Below, piece by piece: positions 29,619 through 33,113 of a stretch of 33,113 nt of DNA (position 1 is the stretch's first letter; each line of letters opens with the position of its first letter). The DNA is from a virus: IMG/VR virus record IMGVR_UViG_3300020595_000110, positions 1 to 33,113 of that record; one strand, written 5' to 3'. The notes beneath the pieces were generated by a model. It did no database searches. It was not told the DNA's origin and saw only the letters and a list, made by a program, of their open reading frames with translations. The position numbers were made by a program, and so were the translations under genes.

Positions 29619-31948
29619 ATGGCAAACGAAAACGAAAAAGAAAGACTAACACTAGAACAGGAATTAATCCAAATGCTCAAAAACAGACAAGTAGAGCTAC
29701 ATGGTATAATCAACGTCATAATGATATTTCTATTAATATTCAAAATGAACTTAGAGATACTCAACTTACTGTTAAAGAAAAACAAAAAATACAAAGTATA
29801 ACTAATCATTTAGTTGCACAAAATAGCAAATTAAAATTATTTTCATCAGACCAATTAGGTACTAAAGTAAAAGAAAGACAAATATTAGAACAAATAAAAA
29901 GTACTGAAGGGGCCTTAGCAGGTATTCAAAGACAAAAACTTAAAGCAAATAAATTAGAAGGAGATGCTAAAAGGGCAGCATTAAAAGACATTGAAAAACA
30001 AGAAAATGCAGCAAAAGGAGTAATAAAAACTCTACATAGACAAAGAGATGCTGCTAAAGAAATAGCAGACAATAAAATAGCAGATAGTTTTGGTAATGTA
30101 GGAAAAACACTAGAAGGAATCCCAGGATTAAATATATTTAGTGATGCTTTTGCAGGAGCAGGAAAAGCAGCAACCTTAGCAAAACAACAAACAGTAAACT
30201 TTTCTAAAGGATTTGGGGATGCATCTCAATACACTAAAGCAAATTTAGCTAAATTAGGTAAAAATGCTGAAGTTGTAGGTAAATCTGGAAAAGCCTTATT
30301 TGGATCAGCAGCCAAAAAAGCATTAGAAGCAGGAACAGCACAAGTTAAAGGAGTAAATATGACTATGCTAACTGCTAAAGCAGGTATGAAATCTTTAGCA
30401 GTATCAGTAAAAGCTATATTTGGTCCCCTAGCATTGTTAATGGCTGCTATAAAAGCAGGATTTCAATTTGATGCTGAAGTAACTAAATTACAAAAAGGAT
30501 TAGGAGTATCTAGAGGAGAAGCCAAAGGTATTAGGGATAATATGTCAGGTTTATCTAGAGAAATGAAAAATAACGCAATTAATTCTGCGGATATGCTCAA
30601 ATCTTTTAATACTTTAAATGAACAATTTGGAACAGCTGCTACTACTATGAGAGATGACATAGTTGGAGAAACAGCCAAATTAATGAAATTGACAGGTATG
30701 TCTGCACAATCAGCAGGAAATTTTGCTAAATTTTCTAATATATCTGGTAAAAATATGAAAACTGTTACTACTGAAGCTAGAAGAGCTGTAGTAGCAGCCG
30801 AAGCTGAAGGAGGGGCTAGATTAAATATAAATAAAACATTAGATGAAGCAGGTAAAATAGGAGGTCAAGTATCAGCTCAATTAGCAGGAAATCCAGCCAA
30901 AATAGCTAAAGCAGTAGCACTAGCTAAACAATTTGGTATGGAGTTAGAAAAAGTAGCAGCAGCAGGAAATCAATTGTTAAACTTTCAAGACTCTATAGGT
31001 AAAGAATTAGAAGCAGAATTATTATTAGGAAAATCACTTAATTTAGAACAAGCAAGATTAGCTGCTTTAACAGGTGATTATGAAACTTTAATTAAAGAAA
31101 TTAATAGAGAAGTAGGATCATATGCTGATTTTACTAAAATGAATGTTTTACAACAAAAAGCACTAGCAGAATCTGTGGGTATGACAGTTGATCAATTATC
31201 AGATCAACTATTAGCTAAAGCTAATTTAAATGAATTAGCAGAAGAAGCAAGACTAATGGGGGATGAAGATTTAGCTAAACAATTAGAAGCAAGATCAGCA
31301 CAAGAAAAATTTAATGATACAGTAGCTCAATTAAAACAAATATTTGTAGATTTAGTAGGTGGACCATTTGGAGATGTTTTAAATGCTATAGGAACAGCAG
31401 TAAGTGGAATGTCAGTACTTTTAGGATACGCACAAGATTTTGGTGCTTTTGTTGGAGGATGGGCTTCAGGTTTAGGAGATTTTTTAGCTGGGTTAGGACC
31501 TATAGGAAAAGCATTAAAAGGTTTAGGTATGTTAGCAGTTGTATTTGGAGCCTATAAAGCATTTTCAGCTTTAGCCTCAATACCTGTTGTAGGACCTATT
31601 TTAGGAGCGGCAGCAGCAGCAGCAGTAATAGCAGCGGGTTCAGCAGCACTAAATGGTGCTGAAACTGCTGATGATGCTACTTTTGAAGGAGGAGGATATG
31701 GAAAAAGAACATTATTAGAAGAAGGAAGAATAACCAGATTTAATGATAATGATACTATTATAGCAGGAACAAGATTAGGTAGAGCAAATGACATGATTAG
31801 TGAAGGAGCAGCTACACCACCAAGAACAACTCCAGCACCACAACCTATAATAATAGATAACACAGTAGTACACGATTCATTCCAATCATCTAATTATTAT
31901 AATGGTCCTAGAAGTAGAGAAAAAGCAAACTCAGCTATATTTGACTAA
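29619..31948 (+). CDS. Tape measure protein, frame-interrupted near the N-terminus
   Basis: The ATG at 29619 starts MANENEKERLTLEQELIQML, but this frame soon turns non-coding in character and stops at 29801. The frame 29684-31948 is open for 754 codons yet has no ATG, GTG or TTG start until 30359. Joining them at the A5 run (29679-29683) gives LIQMLKK-QTSRATWYNQRH and a 776-residue protein. It has helical, Lys/Gln-rich N-terminal sequence (QLTVKEKQKIQSITNHLVAQ), hydrophobic segments near 264-278 (AIFGPLALLMAAIKA) and about 635-680 (VVGPILGAAAAAAVIAAG), and long helices such as LNEQFGTAATTMRDD. Position after tube and chaperone-like genes, length and composition fit a tape measure (functional equivalent of T4 gp29). 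The break is either one missing A or -1 recoding; the heptamer CAAAAAC is not a standard slippery site, so I favour an indel. Confidence 0.78.
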
Positions 31949-31956
31949 TATGTATA
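31948..31956 (+). promoter_or_regulatory. Late-promoter-like motif ATATGTATA
   Basis: It begins on the last base of the tape measure stop codon and lies 21 nt before the ATG at 31978. Confidence 0.55.
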
Positions 31957-31977
31957 ACAAAATAAAACAATAAAATT

Positions 31978-32874
31978 ATGGGATTAAAAAATTTAAAATC
32001 AAATTTAGACATACATGGGGGTAATCAAGCTATTTCTCAGGGAGGTAATCCTGGAGGAATATTATCTAACCCAAACCCCCCTTATGATGGAGGAGCTTTC
32101 CTAGCCCAAGGACCAGAAGTAGGAGCAACAGATTATGATTATGATTTTCATAGACAAGGTGAAGGCAATACAGATTCTCCTTTTGAGTATGGTGCAGGAA
32201 AGGGTACTTACCCAGGAACGGATGATCATATGGTAGCTTTATTAGAAAGAAGAAACGTATCTAGTACTAACACAGATCCTTTAGGACCTTTAGGAAGTCA
32301 AGGAACTACTAACCCAATGATTTATAGTCCTACTCCTGGAGGAAATGGACAAGGAACATTAGATGAAGTATCTAGTCTTAATAATGCTCAATATGGTAAT
32401 GGGTTATTCCATGGAGTAAGTCACCCACAACATGGACAAGGATACAAAGTAAATGGTGAAGATTTACATGTAGCATTATTAGACCAAACAGTATCAAATT
32501 ATCATAGAAACTCAGATGCTAATTATGGTGCGGGTCAACCAGGAGGAAGTTTCCCAGGAATGAAACCATCCCCATCCCCTAGTACTACTGGAGTCAATGC
32601 TACTAGATATCAAGATTTAAATACAACAGCAGGAGGAATAGGAGATGCTTCCGGATTTGCAAAATATCAAAATAAATTTACAAACCCTAATATGGAACCT
32701 TCTCCAAATGTAATAGATACAGTATCAGAACAAGGATTAGAAGGATTATATACCAGTACTGTAAATTCAAGTACAGTGTATAATAATAATTGGCCAACAC
32801 CTTCAAGAAACCCTAGAAATTTAGATTTAGACGGTAATACACCACCAAAATATATTAATAATATACCTCAATAA
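31978..32874 (+). CDS. Gly/Asn/Pro-rich virion-associated protein
   Basis: A 298-residue protein that follows the tape measure with its own promoter motif. It is low in predicted helix and rich in Gly, Asn, Pro and Ser (GGNPGGILSNPNPPYDGGAF, TPGGNGQGTLDEVSSL). Two similar elements, DDHMVALLERRNVSS (about 82-96) and GEDLHVALLDQTVSNYHRNS (about 160-179), look like an internal duplication. The N-terminus MGLKNLKSNLD resembles the start of the next gene (MGLKSLLTDLE). No recognised family; probably a baseplate or tail structural component by position. Confidence 0.7.
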   Translation: MGLKNLKSNLDIHGGNQAISQGGNPGGILSNPNPPYDGGAFLAQGPEVGATDYDYDFHRQGEGNTDSPFEYGAGKGTYPGTDDHMVALLERRNVSSTNTDPLGPLGSQGTTNPMIYSPTPGGNGQGTLDEVSSLNNAQYGNGLFHGVSHPQHGQGYKVNGEDLHVALLDQTVSNYHRNSDANYGAGQPGGSFPGMKPSPSPSTTGVNATRYQDLNTTAGGIGDASGFAKYQNKFTNPNMEPSPNVIDTVSEQGLEGLYTSTVNSSTVYNNNWPTPSRNPRNLDLDGNTPPKYINNIPQ

Positions 32875-32883
32875 AATAAAACT

Positions 32884-33113
32884 ATGGGGTTAAAGTCACT
32901 TTTAACAGACCTTGAGTCGTTTGATGCTAATAATAATAGCATGGACTCTTATGGGTTTCATGATACTCCAGCAAGTAGTGGGGGGTTTAATTATGGACAA
33001 AGTATTTCTATATTTGACTATAATGATGCAGCAAATAATCCATATTTTCCTTTTAGACAAAGATCTTTAGGATACGGAGATGGTAGAAATGGTACTCCTG
33101 GTCATGGAGCAGA
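32884..33113 (+). CDS. Related Gly/Asn-rich protein, cut by window end
   Basis: Starts 9 nt after the previous stop with MGLKSLLTDLESFDANNNSM, a paralogous N-terminus to the gene before it. The visible 76 residues are rich in Asn, Gly and aromatic residues (GFNYGQSISIFDYND, PYFPFRQRSLGYGDG). The gene continues beyond the window, so its length is unknown. Likely a second member of the same structural family. Confidence 0.7.
   Translation, partial: MGLKSLLTDLESFDANNNSMDSYGFHDTPASSGGFNYGQSISIFDYNDAANNPYFPFRQRSLGYGDGRNGTPGHGA

Noticed and set aside
29690-29801. Hydrophobic C-terminal stretch of the frame starting at 29619
   Set aside because: It looks like a membrane segment, but it is out-of-frame reading of the tape measure, whose other frame here gives coherent helical sequence continuous with the body.

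Overview
This AT-rich window, with every gene on the + strand, is part of the late (virion) region of a T4-like contractile-tailed phage (myovirus). The anchors are a T4 gp23-type major capsid protein next to an acidic gp22-type scaffold, gp14- and gp15-like neck/tail-completion proteins, a gp18 tail sheath, a gp19 tail tube, a gp26-like (T4_baseplate) protein and a tape-measure-like protein. The host is probably a marine Bacteroidetes (inference). Start codons lack Shine-Dalgarno sequences and instead follow A-rich leaders (often AAGTTATG), and one fibre gene carries the GCTxPxAxNYxPxAxxDxGSC repeat that is common in marine Flavobacteriia. No tRNA, integrase, CRISPR, DGR or insertion sequence was seen.

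Layout. 1-528: the end of an outer-membrane-barrel-like protein and a small membrane protein. 728-3735: scaffold and major capsid protein. 3911-4729: a probable head surface protein. 4800-5462: a PhoH-type ATPase. 5515-8604: four tightly coupled neck/tail-completion genes. 8609-24830: about 16 kb of fibre/adhesin genes built from ISASG-type repeats, with several small genes between them. This block lies between the gp15-like and gp18 genes. 24889-28427: a coiled-coil protein, sheath and tube. 28535-29564: a gp26-like gene and a downstream frame that appear to be joined by a frameshift at a T7 run. 29619-31948: a tape measure gene whose N-terminus lies in a different frame from its body. 31978-33113: two related Gly/Asn-rich proteins, the second cut by the window end.

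Expression. The nonamer ATAT(G/T)TATA lies upstream of essentially every transcription unit, 15-126 nt before the start codon. It often follows directly on a rho-independent terminator, sometimes sharing its T-tract. This looks like a T4-type late promoter system that divides the virion genes into about 14 separately promoted units. The main points for a second look are this promoter/terminator punctuation, the two frameshift loci around the tape measure, the multi-gene fibre array with three pairs of paralogous N-termini, and a four-cysteine HiPIP-like motif inside an adhesin. No gap without a gene is longer than about 200 nt.
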